52,790 nucleotides of DNA, from assembly GCA_013298595.1 (NCBI GenBank), contig JAAFIG010000031.1:1-52790 (forward strand), given 5' to 3'. This stretch comes from Deinococcales bacterium (GTDB lineage: Bacteria; Deinococcota; Deinococci; Deinococcales; JAAFIG01). Below the pieces are notes generated by a model, which did not search any database, was not told where the DNA came from, and was given only the letters and a program-made list of their open reading frames with translations. Each line of letters begins with the position of its first letter. Position 1 is the first letter of the stretch. This document shows, in pieces, positions 26,945 to 36,375 of this stretch. Both the position numbers and the translations under genes were made by a program.

Positions 26945-27532
26945 AAAACCTCTTTCTAAAAGCGTAAATTTTGACTGCTCGAGAAGAATAAGCTGGTTTT
27001 GCTAAAGCAATACGGTGATGACACGGAATTAAATTGAGTCTTCTCATACAAGTTCATTCATATAAACTCATCTCGAGATAGCAATGGCTAGAAACTTGGC
27101 AATATTTTTTTAAGTTTAGAAAGCGATTTTTTGATAAATTGAAGCTAAATAAATGTTTGTTTAGTTTTCCTTAATTAAAGCTAGGCGATTTTCCTAAAAC
27201 CTGAGCAGATTATGCAAGAAATCACTTTCTAAATACTCGAGCCGAAAAAACTAGCAATCGCATAGATTTTAATGAGCTTGGGCGACCGAGAGAATGCGTA
27301 AATCTCAAAAAAATATCGCATTAGTCACAGCTCAAGAAATCTTGTCACCCTTAAATCTTAGTCTAAATCTACCAAACAAACCCGATCCATCATCACTAAA
27401 CACTAGTTGAGTAGATATTGTTGCTTCTAACATGACTTTCTGTTATGTGAGCTAAGCAGATAACAGTAGCCATCCTCGTTGTATCAGTAATTTCCTACAA
27501 CCAATCAACCCTTCATCGGGCATACTTAAAAT
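26945..27532. other. AT-rich intergenic region, nothing recognised
   Basis: This is the longest gene-free stretch, 588 bases between divergent genes. It is AT-rich and must hold both promoters. The plus-strand gene has CATACT 6 nt before its ATG, a weak -10. I see no convincing hairpin, riboswitch, tRNA or small ORF. CTCGAG occurs here (near 26977, 27073 and 27237), so the motif is not confined to coding DNA. Confidence 0.5.
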
Positions 27533-28132
27533 ATGGGAATTGACTACTCGCTTTGTGCTATTTTGCCCAGAAATCAATCATCACGTTTTCTCGAGCAATT
27601 GTCTAAATTACTGGCTGCTCCCAGCCGACGCAGAATCAAAAATCTGGTTTGGTCAGAAGCAATCCAAATCAGCCATGCAGACTCGAGGGGAATTGCTGGT
27701 TTGCTATTAGAAGAAAACGAATCCGCTAATAATTACGCTTTTTCGTTGTACATCAAACTCGAGCGGGACATGGAAGCATATTCGGATGGGCATAGCTTTA
27801 AGTGTTTTACTCGAGAAGGTTCGTTCGGTTCGATGTGGACTTCGGTGTTTGCCAGCCCCGCGTTCTTGTTGGTGAAAATGACAGCGGCAACATCGGGTAT
27901 GAGCCGCGTTTTACAGCATTCAGAGGCAATTCATAAACTCTGGCAGCAGTTTGCTAAGGCAGCAAAAGCGGTTGTAGCTTATGTTGATCTCGAGTCTGAG
28001 TCTGGGGTGATGGTGTTTCCAAATGCGGGTGATTGTGTGCTTCCTGTCAATGATACATTTGTATGTTTTGAATGCGATGAATTCAGTCTCGATGAAATGG
28101 TGAAATTTATCCAACAAGAAAATAATCTTTGA
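27533..28132 (+). CDS. Soluble protein of 199 residues, unknown
   Basis: I do not recognise a family. The sequence is a mixed alpha/beta protein without signal peptide or membrane helix. It has aromatic-rich blocks (SLYIKLERDMEAYSDGHSF, FVCFECDEFSLDEMVKFI) and ends in a charged helix. There are few cysteines and no metal motif. It stands alone: divergent from the fasciclin lipoprotein, convergent with der. CATACT 6 nt before the ATG is the only start signal. Confidence 0.6.
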   Translation: MGIDYSLCAILPRNQSSRFLEQLSKLLAAPSRRRIKNLVWSEAIQISHADSRGIAGLLLEENESANNYAFSLYIKLERDMEAYSDGHSFKCFTREGSFGSMWTSVFASPAFLLVKMTAATSGMSRVLQHSEAIHKLWQQFAKAAKAVVAYVDLESESGVMVFPNAGDCVLPVNDTFVCFECDEFSLDEMVKFIQQENNL

Positions 28133-28181
28133 TAGTGCATGAGGTTCGAGATTTTTAAATACTGCACTCTCTCGAGCAATT

Positions 28182-28215
28182 ATTTCACCTTTAAAATTTA
28201 GTTCAAAGGTGAAAT
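28182..28215. terminator. Hairpin between convergent genes, possible terminator
   Basis: ATTTCACCTTT and AAAGGTGAAAT form an 11-bp perfect stem with a 12-base loop. The U tract is poor on both strands, so termination efficiency is uncertain. Confidence 0.5.
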
Positions 28216-28274
28216 CACTACTCACATTCCGAAGAAACTGCCAAGAGAAAATATGTGGCGAGCAAGTCTCGAGT

Positions 28275-29672
28275 TTAATTATTGGCTGCGTCTTTGGCTT
28301 CCTTAGCGGCTTTTCTTTGGCTTCTCGAGAGTTTTGGTGCGCTTTCTGCTACTGCTTCTGCGTCATCCTCGACTTTCTTTTTCCAACCACCTTTTTCTCG
28401 CCATACTACTCGCACTGGTATACCCGGTAAGCCTAAGTCTTCACGGATGCGGTTGCGAAGGAAATTTTCGTAAGCTCGAGTCACAAAAGATTCGCGGTTG
28501 ATAAAGAAAACAAATGTGGGTGGCGCAATTTCTGCTTGGGTTAAGAAGTACATTCGCAGTGGTCTGCCGTTAAAGTTTGGTACAGCTTGACGCATTTGCC
28601 AAACCTCGAGCCAGCGGTTCAGTTCAGAAGTACCAATACGGGTTTGCCAGAGGTTATAGAGTTTGGTGGCTTCGGCAAGTAATTCGTGGATACCGTATTC
28701 GTTGATGGCACTGGTGTACACTCGTGGGGCAAACTCGAGGTGATGCAATTTGTAATCGATGTCTTTTTGGCGTTTCTCGAGGTCTTCTTCTTCAACTAAA
28801 TCCCATTTATTAATGACAATAATCACGGGTTTGCCGCTGTCATATGCCATGTTGGCTAGTTTTAATTCGTGGTCGCCGAGGTCAAATGGGTCTATGACCA
28901 GCATAATCACATCGGTTTTACCAATGGCTTGTTCTGAGCGTTGCTGCGAGTAATACTCGACATTGTCGGCTGGACGATGGCGAATACCTGCGGTGTCCAC
29001 CAGCACAAAGCGGTTACCTGCATAATCAAATTCGATGTCTATGCTATCGCGTGTTGTGCCAGCAATGGGTGAGACAATCACACGGTCAGAATTGGTAATG
29101 GCGTTGACCATGCTGCTTTTACCAACATTAGGACGACCAATAAAGGTCACGCGGATTGGCGCAACTGCCGAGATATCTTCTTCATCAGTGGGTAAGTGTG
29201 TTACCACTGCGTCCATCAATTCCTCGAGTCCACGTGCATGTTCGGCACTGGTGCAAATTGGTACACCGTATCCGAGGGCGTAAATTTCGGATAATTCATT
29301 TTCGTGTTTGAAATGATCTATTTTAGTCGCCGCTAAGATGACAGGTTTACCAAGGCGACGTAACCACTCGGCAATTTCGTAATCGGCACTGGTGATATCT
29401 TCGCGTCCGTCTACAGCAAAAATGACACAACGACAATCATGAATTGCCATCTCGGCTTTCTCGAGAATTTTGGTTTCCCATTCGTCACCGCTCCACAATC
29501 CGCCTGTGTCCATCATCAGGATACGGTGATTTTCATATAAGTACATTTCTTCTTTGACATCACGTGTCACACCAGGCATATCGGCAACTACAGCTGCTCG
29601 ACGACCAATGATGCGATTAAATAAACTGCTTTTTCCAACGTTCGGACGACCAACAATTGCAACTTTGTGCAT
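28275..29672 (-). CDS. der: GTPase Der (EngA), ribosome assembly
   Basis: The product has 465 residues and two tandem GTPase domains plus a C-terminal KH-like domain. Domain 1 has GRPNVGKSS and DTGG, and domain 2 has GRPNVGKSS, DTAG and NKWD. The G4 motif of domain 1 reads TKID rather than NKxD. Der matures the 50S subunit. The C-terminus carries a lysine/alanine-rich tail. AGGGG lies before the ATG. era lies 81 bases upstream on the same strand, so the two GTPase genes may be co-transcribed. Confidence 0.96.
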   Translation of the reverse strand: MHKVAIVGRPNVGKSSLFNRIIGRRAAVVADMPGVTRDVKEEMYLYENHRILMMDTGGLWSGDEWETKILEKAEMAIHDCRCVIFAVDGREDITSADYEIAEWLRRLGKPVILAATKIDHFKHENELSEIYALGYGVPICTSAEHARGLEELMDAVVTHLPTDEEDISAVAPIRVTFIGRPNVGKSSMVNAITNSDRVIVSPIAGTTRDSIDIEFDYAGNRFVLVDTAGIRHRPADNVEYYSQQRSEQAIGKTDVIMLVIDPFDLGDHELKLANMAYDSGKPVIIVINKWDLVEEEDLEKRQKDIDYKLHHLEFAPRVYTSAINEYGIHELLAEATKLYNLWQTRIGTSELNRWLEVWQMRQAVPNFNGRPLRMYFLTQAEIAPPTFVFFINRESFVTRAYENFLRNRIREDLGLPGIPVRVVWREKGGWKKKVEDDAEAVAESAPKLSRSQRKAAKEAKDAANN

Positions 29673-29753
29673 AATAAACCCCTGAGAAAAGAGAAATGAG
29701 GAAGGGATGTCAGAAAGGTACTTTTCTCTTTTACCTTCCCGCTTTCCTCCGCT

Positions 29754-30683
29754 TTATTCGTATCCTAGTTCACGTAAGGCTTCTGTGTCGGAACGCCAAT
29801 TGGTCATAACACTAACTTCGAGGTCTAAGTAAACTTTTTTGTTCAGGAAAACCTCGAGTTGTTTACGAGCACGCAGCCCGATTTGTTTGATCATTTTTGC
29901 GCCAGCACCAATCACAATTTTACGATGCGAGCCTTGTTCAACAATTAAATCTGCCTCGAGAACTTGCATGCCGTTATCGCGTTCAACCCAAGAATTCACT
30001 CGAGTGGCGACACTGTACGGGATTTCGTCGCGTAGGGCTTGCATTGCTTCTTCGCGGATAATTTCGGCTGCCCATTGTTCGCGGCTTTGGTCGGAACGAC
30101 CGTAATTTGGGAAGAAAAACGGGTTCTCAGGTAAGTTTTTGAGAACATCCGCTAAAAGTGTTTGCACCGCTTCGGGGTCGTTTTGGGCACTGAGTTTGAC
30201 TTTGATAATATCGTCACGTTCGAGTAATTTTTCGTAAGCATTGAGGGCTTCGTCGGGGTATTTTGCCACATCAAGTTTATTGCCAACCAACCACAAAGGT
30301 TTATCAAATGGCGAGATGGCTCGAGCCACTAATTTATCCTCTTCGGTGGGTGGGCGGCGCAAGTCTACCACCCAAACAACTGCATCCACATCCGATAAGG
30401 CATTGTGGACTTCGTTGTTCATGTATTTACCAAGGGCATCGGCGGGTTTATGCAAACCTGGAGTGTCCACAAAAACAGCTTGGTAGGGTGCGGTTTCACC
30501 ATAGCCAGTGTAAATGCCGCGCATGCCGCGCCGTGTTGTTTGTGGTTTTGGTGTCACAGCCGAAACTTTTGCACCAAGCAAAGAGTTCAGTAAGGTGCTT
30601 TTACCAACGTTGGGTTTGCCAACAATTGCCACAAAGCCAGAGTAGGTTTTATTTAAGAGGTCATCACTCGGTATAGAGTCCAT
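29754..30683 (-). CDS. era: GTPase Era, 16S rRNA/30S maturation
   Basis: The product has 309 residues. It has GKPNVGKST (G1), the TTR of switch I, DTPG (G3), NKLD (G4), and a C-terminal KH domain with the [15 protein letters not shown] block. Era binds the 3' end of 16S rRNA during 30S assembly. Its promoter is one of the clearest in the window (TTGACA, 17 bases, CACACT; 30693-30721), with a 9-base gap to the ATG. der follows on the same strand. Confidence 0.96.
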   Translation of the reverse strand: MDSIPSDDLLNKTYSGFVAIVGKPNVGKSTLLNSLLGAKVSAVTPKPQTTRRGMRGIYTGYGETAPYQAVFVDTPGLHKPADALGKYMNNEVHNALSDVDAVVWVVDLRRPPTEEDKLVARAISPFDKPLWLVGNKLDVAKYPDEALNAYEKLLERDDIIKVKLSAQNDPEAVQTLLADVLKNLPENPFFFPNYGRSDQSREQWAAEIIREEAMQALRDEIPYSVATRVNSWVERDNGMQVLEADLIVEQGSHRKIVIGAGAKMIKQIGLRARKQLEVFLNKKVYLDLEVSVMTNWRSDTEALRELGYE

Positions 30684-30692
30684 AAGCGCTCG

Positions 30693-30721
30693 AGTGTGCC
30701 ACTGTAAGCCAGACTTGTCAA
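30693..30721 (-). promoter_or_regulatory. Promoter of era: TTGACA-17-CACACT
   Basis: On the minus strand a perfect -35 TTGACA (30716-30721) is followed after 17 bases by CACACT (30693-30698), which ends 9 bases before the ATG. Its CT starts a CTCGAG (30689-30694). Confidence 0.55.
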
Positions 30722-30877
30722 GGGCAAAATGAACACTATGCGTTAGTATTTACTCAATCAAGGTGTGCTGATCGTTATTCTCGAGTATTGAGAAATGTTA
30801 GTTGGAGTTTGAGATTTTGAGCACTACAATTAAAGATCTGTTTTTCTGGATAATTGAAACTCGAGTTTTGTAAGGTG

Positions 30878-31231
30878 ATGAACCTTTTCTTGGCTGGCTT
30901 CTGGTATATTTTGCAAATGGGTAAGACTCGTCGTGAAGAAAAATTGGCTAGACGCGGATACGAAGAATCGTTGAAATCTTCGCGTAAATTCTCTTGGAAA
31001 AAATATTTTGGGGTGCTGGCTAAAACCTTGCCTAAAGTTATTTTGGTGTTTGTAGCAACGCTGGCATTGCAGATTCTGCTGGTTAGTTTAGGTGTTAAGT
31101 TTTTTGAAACAGTTTATGGTCAACTGATGTTATTTGTTCCCGCTTATATCGCCACGATGTACTGGACTCGGCAATCAGCTAAGAGTCTCTATGAAGCACC
31201 TGAAAAACCCGATATTCTCAAACGTAGATGA
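30878..31231 (+). CDS. Small membrane protein coupled to kynureninase
   Basis: The product has 117 residues from the ATG at 30878, which follows AAGGTG. There is a hydrophobic start, a basic stretch (KTRREEKLARRG), then two membrane helices at about residues 53-95, ending in a charged tail. I do not recognise the family. Its stop overlaps the kynureninase start (ATGA), so translation is coupled. A link to the transport or membrane placement of a kynurenine-pathway step is possible but unproven. An alternative start is the ATG at 30917. Confidence 0.6.
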   Translation: MNLFLAGFWYILQMGKTRREEKLARRGYEESLKSSRKFSWKKYFGVLAKTLPKVILVFVATLALQILLVSLGVKFFETVYGQLMLFVPAYIATMYWTRQSAKSLYEAPEKPDILKRR

Positions 31232-32469
31232 ACAACAATTTGCTTCTCGAGGCAGCGCAGTTAGATACTGCCGATGGTTTGGCAGCATTCAGGACTCGTT
31301 TTTTATTACCAGAGAATAAAATTTATTTGGATGGTAATAGTTTGGGCGCATTACCCGCTCATGTACCTGCTCGAGTGGCGGATGCTATAGAGCGGCAATG
31401 GGGGCAGGATTTAATCTCGAGTTGGAATAAGAACGCGTGGATTGATTTACCAAGTAAAGTTGGGGCAAAAATTGCGGCATTGGTTGGGGCAAATGCCGAT
31501 GAGGTAATAGCTGCGGATAATACCAGTATTAATGTTTTTAAGGTGCTACTGGCGGCTTTGCAATTGCGTCCTGAACGTAAAGTGATTGTTTCAGATATTG
31601 ATAATTTCCCCACCGATTTGTACATGGTGCAGGGTGTGAATACCTTACTTGGACAACAATACGAGTTGCGTTTTGTCAAACGGGCTGATCTCGAGACAGC
31701 TTTAGATACTCATACCGCTGTGTTGCTTTTAACTGAGGTGGATTATCGCACAGGTGAACGTTTAGATATGGCGGCTTTGACTGCTCGAGCACAGGCTGTT
31801 GGTGCGTTGTGTATTTGGGATTTGGCACATAGCGCTGGAGCTTTTCCTGTGGTTTTGAATGCTTGCAAAGTGGATTTTGCAATTGGTTGTGGTTATAAAT
31901 ACTTGAATGGTGGACCTGGAGCACCTGCTTTTCTATTTGTGGCTCGAGAACATCAGACTCGGGTATTGCCTGTACTGACGGGTTGGATGGGTCATGCCGA
32001 GCCATTTGCTTTTACACCTGATTACGCACCAGCATCAGGAATGCTACGTTTCACAGCGGGTACGCCTAGTGTGCTGGGTTTAACGGCTTTGGATGCGGCT
32101 CTCGAGATTTGGGATCAAGCCAGTATTGCTGCTGTTGAACAAAAAAGTTTTGCTTTAACCGATTTATTTATGCGTGCCATGCAACCCCTCGAGGCAACGT
32201 ATGGTTTTTGTTGTGTCACCCCACTACTGCCAGCCAAGCGTGGTTCACAAGTGAGTTATACGCATCCTGATGGCTATGCCATTATGCAGGCACTGATTGC
32301 GGCTGGTGTGATTGGTGATTTCCGAGCGCCTGATATTGTGCGCTTTGGCTTTGCGCCGTTGTACCTCAGTTTTGTAGATGTACTCGAGGCTGTGCAGCGG
32401 CTCGAGCAGATTATGCAAACAGGTGCTTGGCAACAACCAGAATTCTCAAATCGGCGTAAAGTGACTTAG
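31228..32469 (+). CDS. kynU: Kynureninase
   Basis: This PLP enzyme cleaves kynurenine to anthranilate and alanine (or 3-hydroxykynurenine to 3-hydroxyanthranilate). The product has 413 residues. The PLP lysine is K224 in GCGYKYLNGGPGAPAF. YLDGNSLGALP at the N-terminus and IWDLAHSAGAF are also typical. No other tryptophan-degradation gene (kynA, kynB) is in the window, so the source of its substrate is open. It is coupled to a small membrane protein upstream. Confidence 0.95.
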   Translation: MNNNLLLEAAQLDTADGLAAFRTRFLLPENKIYLDGNSLGALPAHVPARVADAIERQWGQDLISSWNKNAWIDLPSKVGAKIAALVGANADEVIAADNTSINVFKVLLAALQLRPERKVIVSDIDNFPTDLYMVQGVNTLLGQQYELRFVKRADLETALDTHTAVLLLTEVDYRTGERLDMAALTARAQAVGALCIWDLAHSAGAFPVVLNACKVDFAIGCGYKYLNGGPGAPAFLFVAREHQTRVLPVLTGWMGHAEPFAFTPDYAPASGMLRFTAGTPSVLGLTALDAALEIWDQASIAAVEQKSFALTDLFMRAMQPLEATYGFCCVTPLLPAKRGSQVSYTHPDGYAIMQALIAAGVIGDFRAPDIVRFGFAPLYLSFVDVLEAVQRLEQIMQTGAWQQPEFSNRRKVT

Positions 32470-32518
32470 GTTTTGCTGAGGTTTCCATTTTTGACCAGCA
32501 TTCCTCACAAATTTGGAC

Positions 32519-32524
32519 TACACT
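32519..32524 (+). promoter_or_regulatory. -10 box TACACT deciding the GTG start at 32532
   Basis: TACACT ends 7 nt before the GTG start, which has no ribosome binding site. Confidence 0.45.
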
Positions 32525-32531
32525 GAAGATT

Positions 32532-32954
32532 GTGAGTATTACCCGTGACACCCGACCCGTCAACCCAGTGCAACAAGCGCAACGAGAGCAACTCGATGCC
32601 TTGGCAGTTGAATTACGGCAATTACATTCGATGCTTCTTGATGCAGTCAAAGCTGATTACGAAAAACTAAACGGCAAAACCCAAGGACCTTTCCATATGT
32701 TTAAGCTGGTTACAGACGACCCATTTTTTCAATGGTTACGTCCGCTCAGTGGCATGATGGCAAGTATTGATGAAATCACAGATGAGAAACGCTTACTCAA
32801 ACAAGCTGAAATAGATCAAATCAAGGATTTGGTTGTGCAACAACTTTCTCCTACCGAGCCAGCTTTTGGTAGCAATCTCGAGATTCGGGCATCAGATAAC
32901 AAGAAAATTGCTGCTAAACGCGAAGCGGTGATGGAATTACTCGAGACGTTATGA
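32532..32954 (+). CDS. Hypothetical helical protein of 140 residues
   Basis: Family not recognised. The protein is mostly charged helix (QREQLDALAVELRQLHSMLL, DEKRLLKQAEIDQIKDLVVQ) around a short aromatic block FHMFKLVTDDPFFQWLRPLS. It begins with GTG, 7 nt after TACACT. Its stop overlaps the next start by ATGA, so it is coupled to a 41-residue acidic protein. Both follow kynU on the same strand after 62 bases. Confidence 0.7.
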   Translation: MSITRDTRPVNPVQQAQREQLDALAVELRQLHSMLLDAVKADYEKLNGKTQGPFHMFKLVTDDPFFQWLRPLSGMMASIDEITDEKRLLKQAEIDQIKDLVVQQLSPTEPAFGSNLEIRASDNKKIAAKREAVMELLETL

Positions 32955-33076
32955 CCCAGCCCGAACCAATTGAACTCGAGGAAACAGAGTCTACTGATTT
33001 TGATGATGAACAGCGCCCCGAGCGTCGTTCAGATGATAAAGACCCTTGGCATGGCTTATCTGATTTCGACGAATAA
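32951..33076 (+). CDS. Acidic 41-residue protein
   Basis: This small ORF starts at the ATG overlapping the previous stop (ATGA) and ends 16 bases before a strong terminator. It has about 15 acidic and 6 basic residues and ends DPWHGLSDFDE. The family is unknown. Translational coupling, the following terminator and a CTCGAG in phase (Leu-Glu) argue that it is a real gene. Confidence 0.65.
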   Translation: MTQPEPIELEETESTDFDDEQRPERRSDDKDPWHGLSDFDE

Positions 33077-33092
33077 ATGCTTGTTCATATAG

Positions 33093-33126
33093 GAAAATCC
33101 CCAATGCGTTTACATTGGGGATTTTC
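33093..33126. terminator. Bidirectional terminator
   Basis: GAAAATCCCCAATG and its exact complement form a 14-bp stem with a 6-base loop, with T and A runs on the two sides, between convergent genes. Confidence 0.92.
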
Positions 33127-33135
33127 GTTTTGAAA

Positions 33136-34383
33136 TTAGCCTTTTGGATTCACATTCTCGAGTACAGCAGCGACTGCTTTGACCACTTGGTCTATTTCAG
33201 CTTTGCTAATCACTAAGGGTGGTAAAAAACGCATGACGGTTGGTGTGGCACTGTAGGCAAGAATCGCGTGGTCTTTCTCGAGTGCTTCGAGGTATGGAGC
33301 GCTGTGTTCTTTGAGTTCAAGCCCGATTATTAAGCCTCGAGCGCGGATTTCTTTGATTTTTTTGCTGTTGATTTTGCTAAGTTGCTCGAGAAAGTATGCT
33401 CCAAGTTCGGCACTTTGTTCGATTAGATTGTGTTTTTTCATGTATTTGATGGTGGCAATTCCAGCTGCCATTGCCAGCGGGTTGCCACCGAAGGTTGTTC
33501 CGTGTCCGCCTTTGGGCATTTTATTGGCAACCTCGTGGGTCATGGTCATGGCACCCAGTGGAATGCCGCTGCCAATGGCTTTAGCAAGGGTCATGATGTC
33601 TGGTTGGATGGTGCAACCGCTGCTGAGAGCGCAAGTGTGGGTGCAGTCTGGTTCGCAAGCGTGCTGATGTCCCCACCATTTGCCAGTGCGTCCAAAGCCT
33701 GTTTGGATTTCATCAAAAATCAGCAGTGCCCCATGTTTTTTGGTTAAAGCTCGAGCCGCACGGAGGAATTCTGGGGTGGCTGGGCGCACACCACCTTCAC
33801 CTTGGACTGGTTCAATAATAACGGCAGCAGTGTTTTCGTCTATGGCAGCTTCGAGCTGCTCGAGGTCGTTAAAGGCAACAAAGCTAGTTTCGTGCACCAA
33901 ACCACCGAATGGTTCGCGGTACTTGGGTTCGTAAGTTAGGCTTAGTGCGCCCATGGTACGCCCGCTAAAACCGCGTTTCATGGCGACAAATTTTTCGCGT
34001 CCAGTGGCAACTCGAGCAAATTTTAGGGCGGCTTCCATGGCTTCAGCCCCGCTGTTACAAGGAAATATTCGCTCGAGTCCAGCGGGTAAAATGCTGGCAA
34101 GTTCGGCGTAGAATGCAGAGCGTTTATCGTTTGGGTATGTTTGCGGGCAGACCATCAGCGTTGCAGCTTGGTCTTGGATGGCTTTGACCACATCTGGGTT
34201 GCTGTGCCCAACATTGGCAACGCTGATACCAACCACACAATCAATGTATTCACGTCCGTCAGCATCCCAAACTTTAGCGCCTAAGCCTTTGGTAATTACA
34301 ATGCTGTGTTTGTTATAGACACCAGAGTCGTAACGGCTTTCGGTTGCGATAATGTCTTGGGTTTTAGATGCGGTTAATGTCAT
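33136..34383 (-). CDS. lysJ: Acetylornithine / LysW-aminoadipate-semialdehyde transaminase with Cys-rich insert
   Basis: The product has 415 residues and is a class III PLP transaminase. [48 protein letters not shown] and [17 protein letters not shown] closely follow the Thermus LysJ/ArgD pattern. The PLP lysine is K268 (TLAKAIGSG), with D224 in FDEIQTG. Between WGHQHA and IQPDIM a short insert contains C243, C247, C251 and C257, absent from the Thermus enzyme as I remember it. The start at 34383 follows GGAGGT; an upstream in-frame ATG at 34419 has no such site. lysJ versus argD cannot be settled from one gene. Confidence 0.88.
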   Translation of the reverse strand: MTLTASKTQDIIATESRYDSGVYNKHSIVITKGLGAKVWDADGREYIDCVVGISVANVGHSNPDVVKAIQDQAATLMVCPQTYPNDKRSAFYAELASILPAGLERIFPCNSGAEAMEAALKFARVATGREKFVAMKRGFSGRTMGALSLTYEPKYREPFGGLVHETSFVAFNDLEQLEAAIDENTAAVIIEPVQGEGGVRPATPEFLRAARALTKKHGALLIFDEIQTGFGRTGKWWGHQHACEPDCTHTCALSSGCTIQPDIMTLAKAIGSGIPLGAMTMTHEVANKMPKGGHGTTFGGNPLAMAAGIATIKYMKKHNLIEQSAELGAYFLEQLSKINSKKIKEIRARGLIIGLELKEHSAPYLEALEKDHAILAYSATPTVMRFLPPLVISKAEIDQVVKAVAAVLENVNPKG

Positions 34384-34463
34384 GAGAACCTCCATTATTT
34401 TTGCTGCTCGAGTTGTCATTGTACGAAAAATAGGGGAGAGGTGATAGTGATGCGTATAGTCTT

Positions 34464-34492
34464 TTGCGCTGCCTCGAGTTTTTGCGTAGAAT
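34464..34492 (+). promoter_or_regulatory. Promoter TTGCGC-17-TAGAAT deciding the permease start
   Basis: TTGCGC (34464-34469) and TAGAAT (34487-34492) are 17 bases apart, and the box ends 8 nt before the ATG at 34501. This supports a leaderless start at 34501 over the in-frame ATG at 34450, which does have a GGGGAGAG upstream. Confidence 0.5.
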
Positions 34493-34500
34493 CTAAGGCA

Positions 34501-36375
34501 ATGAATGAATCTTTAAAACCGCGTCCGAATGTTGTTTTGGCGCTTGTGGCGGTTATAGCTGCTATTTCGAGTTTTGCATTACCATTTGCCACGCTCACCC
34601 GTAGCTTTGGTGGTCAAGGGGCAATGTTGGTGCACCCTAGTATGGTCATTGATTTTACTGGGTATTTACCTAAAGCCTTACCTGATTTCTCGAGTACCAC
34701 CATTTTAATTTGGTTGACATTGTTGGCATTGCTCAGTATTGCAGCACTGGCTTGGTTTATGCCACGTTTTTTATGGGTTGGTGGTGTTTTCACAGTGTTT
34801 TGTATCATCTCGAGTTTTGTGGTTTACGCCATGACTTTAGATGCAGTACATGCTCCATTACTGGCGGCGGGTACAGCGTATCGGCGTTTGCCTTTTGTTA
34901 ATTTTGGTCCTTCAATCTGGGCATTTTTTGCATTTTTTACGGGTCTTGGTGCGATAGCCTCGAGCTTACGGGCTGCTGGGCGCTTTCCCAATTTTTTTCG
35001 TAGTATCACAGGTGTTGTTGTGCCTGGTATTTCAATTTTATTGGCTTTGGTGATTTGTGGTGTCTTGATTTTATTGATTCAGCAGCCACCAGGTTTAGAT
35101 AAAGTGGCAAAGAGTTGGGTGTCAGACTGGTTTGCTCGAGTGGATTTGATTTGGTTTTCCTACAGCATGCTTTTTGGGTCGGTATTACCTAAGTTTCGTC
35201 CGACTTTGGATTTTGCTCCTGTTTGGCAAAGTTTATCCTTGGCAACACCACTTATTTTTACGGGCTTAGGTTTGTCATTTGGTTTTCGCACTGGTTTATT
35301 TAATATTGGTGCTCCTGGTCAAGTTATTGTGGGTGGTATTTTCTGTGCAGCAGTGAGTATCTATTTGCCAGGTCCGTGGTTTATTATTTCACCTTTAGCA
35401 GTAGTGGCAGCCGCTGTTGGTGGTGGGCTTTGGGGTGCGTTACCGGGCTGGCTCAAAGGGCGTTTTGGTGCTTCAGAAGTGATTAATACTATTATGCTCA
35501 ATAACATTGCCAGTGGTTTATTGGTATTTTTAATTGGTGCTAATGAATACAAATTTTTTGGTCAAACCGTAACATTGCCATTCAAAGCCGAAGGTGGCGA
35601 GGCGAAAAGCCTCGAGTTTGGTGCTGGTGCTCGTCTCTCGAGTATCACCGATCCGTTTAGTTACACTCGAGATGGTTTAAGTTATATGGGTTTGGCAGTG
35701 CCTTTTCTCCTGATTGGTGCGATTCTTGGTTTTGCAACAGCCAAAGGTTCAGTGCGTACTCGAGGGATTGCTTCTGGTGTTGGTGCGGCGGTTGGTTTGG
35801 GCTTGGGCTTGTTATTACGTGAAATTCCTGTAACTGGCGCGATGCAAACAGCAGCCTTAAATCTGAGCTTTGTGATTGCAATTTTGGCAGCTGGATTTGT
35901 GGGTGTGTTTTTGTGGCGTACCAAATGGGGTTTTGAACTGCGGGCTGTGGGTTTAAGCCCTAAAGCTGCCGAGTATGGTGGTGTGAATATTGCTAAAAAT
36001 ACGATTATGGCAATGGCAATTTCTGGGGCATTATGTGGTTTAGCAGCGACTCATTTTACAATGGGTGGTGCTTTGTCTGAATACAAATTAAAACAAGCTA
36101 TCCCAGCCGATAGTGTTGGTTTTGGCGGTATTACTGTGGCATTACTTGGGCAGAATACACCAGCTGGTGTGGTTGTCTCGAGTATTTTGTTTGGTGTGCT
36201 AAATACAGGTGGTTTGCGCTTAGATCAGGCTTTAGATGATATTTCTCGAGAAATTGTCACGGTTTTACAAGCGCTCATTGTGTTGTTTATTGCCACTCGA
36301 GGGTTTCTCAGTGGTGATTTTTTACGCAGTATCAATAATTCAAATAAACCTAAGAAAGAAAAGGAGGCGGCATGA
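34501..36375 (+). CDS. Nucleoside-type ABC transporter permease 1 (BmpC/NupP-like)
   Basis: The product has 624 residues. The C-terminal half is a BPD_transp_2 permease: [58 protein letters not shown] and [20 protein letters not shown] are typical of the guanosine/purine-nucleoside permeases NupP and YufP. About 250 extra N-terminal residues with several helices precede it. An alternative start is the ATG at 34450. Permease 2 overlaps by ATGA. Neither the ATPase nor the substrate-binding lipoprotein is in this window. Confidence 0.9.
   Translation: MNESLKPRPNVVLALVAVIAAISSFALPFATLTRSFGGQGAMLVHPSMVIDFTGYLPKALPDFSSTTILIWLTLLALLSIAALAWFMPRFLWVGGVFTVFCIISSFVVYAMTLDAVHAPLLAAGTAYRRLPFVNFGPSIWAFFAFFTGLGAIASSLRAAGRFPNFFRSITGVVVPGISILLALVICGVLILLIQQPPGLDKVAKSWVSDWFARVDLIWFSYSMLFGSVLPKFRPTLDFAPVWQSLSLATPLIFTGLGLSFGFRTGLFNIGAPGQVIVGGIFCAAVSIYLPGPWFIISPLAVVAAAVGGGLWGALPGWLKGRFGASEVINTIMLNNIASGLLVFLIGANEYKFFGQTVTLPFKAEGGEAKSLEFGAGARLSSITDPFSYTRDGLSYMGLAVPFLLIGAILGFATAKGSVRTRGIASGVGAAVGLGLGLLLREIPVTGAMQTAALNLSFVIAILAAGFVGVFLWRTKWGFELRAVGLSPKAAEYGGVNIAKNTIMAMAISGALCGLAATHFTMGGALSEYKLKQAIPADSVGFGGITVALLGQNTPAGVVVSSILFGVLNTGGLRLDQALDDISREIVTVLQALIVLFIATRGFLSGDFLRSINNSNKPKKEKEAA

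Noticed and set aside
29673-29753. AAAAGAGAAA / TTTCTCTTTT hairpin between era and der, similar in flavour to 42610-42650
   Set aside because: Competing pairings and low-complexity purine/pyrimidine runs make both a terminator call and a repeat-family call unsafe.
30263-30676. Plus-strand open frame of 137 codons within era
   Set aside because: It lies entirely antisense to a well-recognised GTPase gene and has no plausible start signal.
33613-33664. Cys insert read as a frameshift or sequencing error
   Set aside because: The frame, conserved motifs and codon pattern continue normally on both sides, so it is treated as a real insert.
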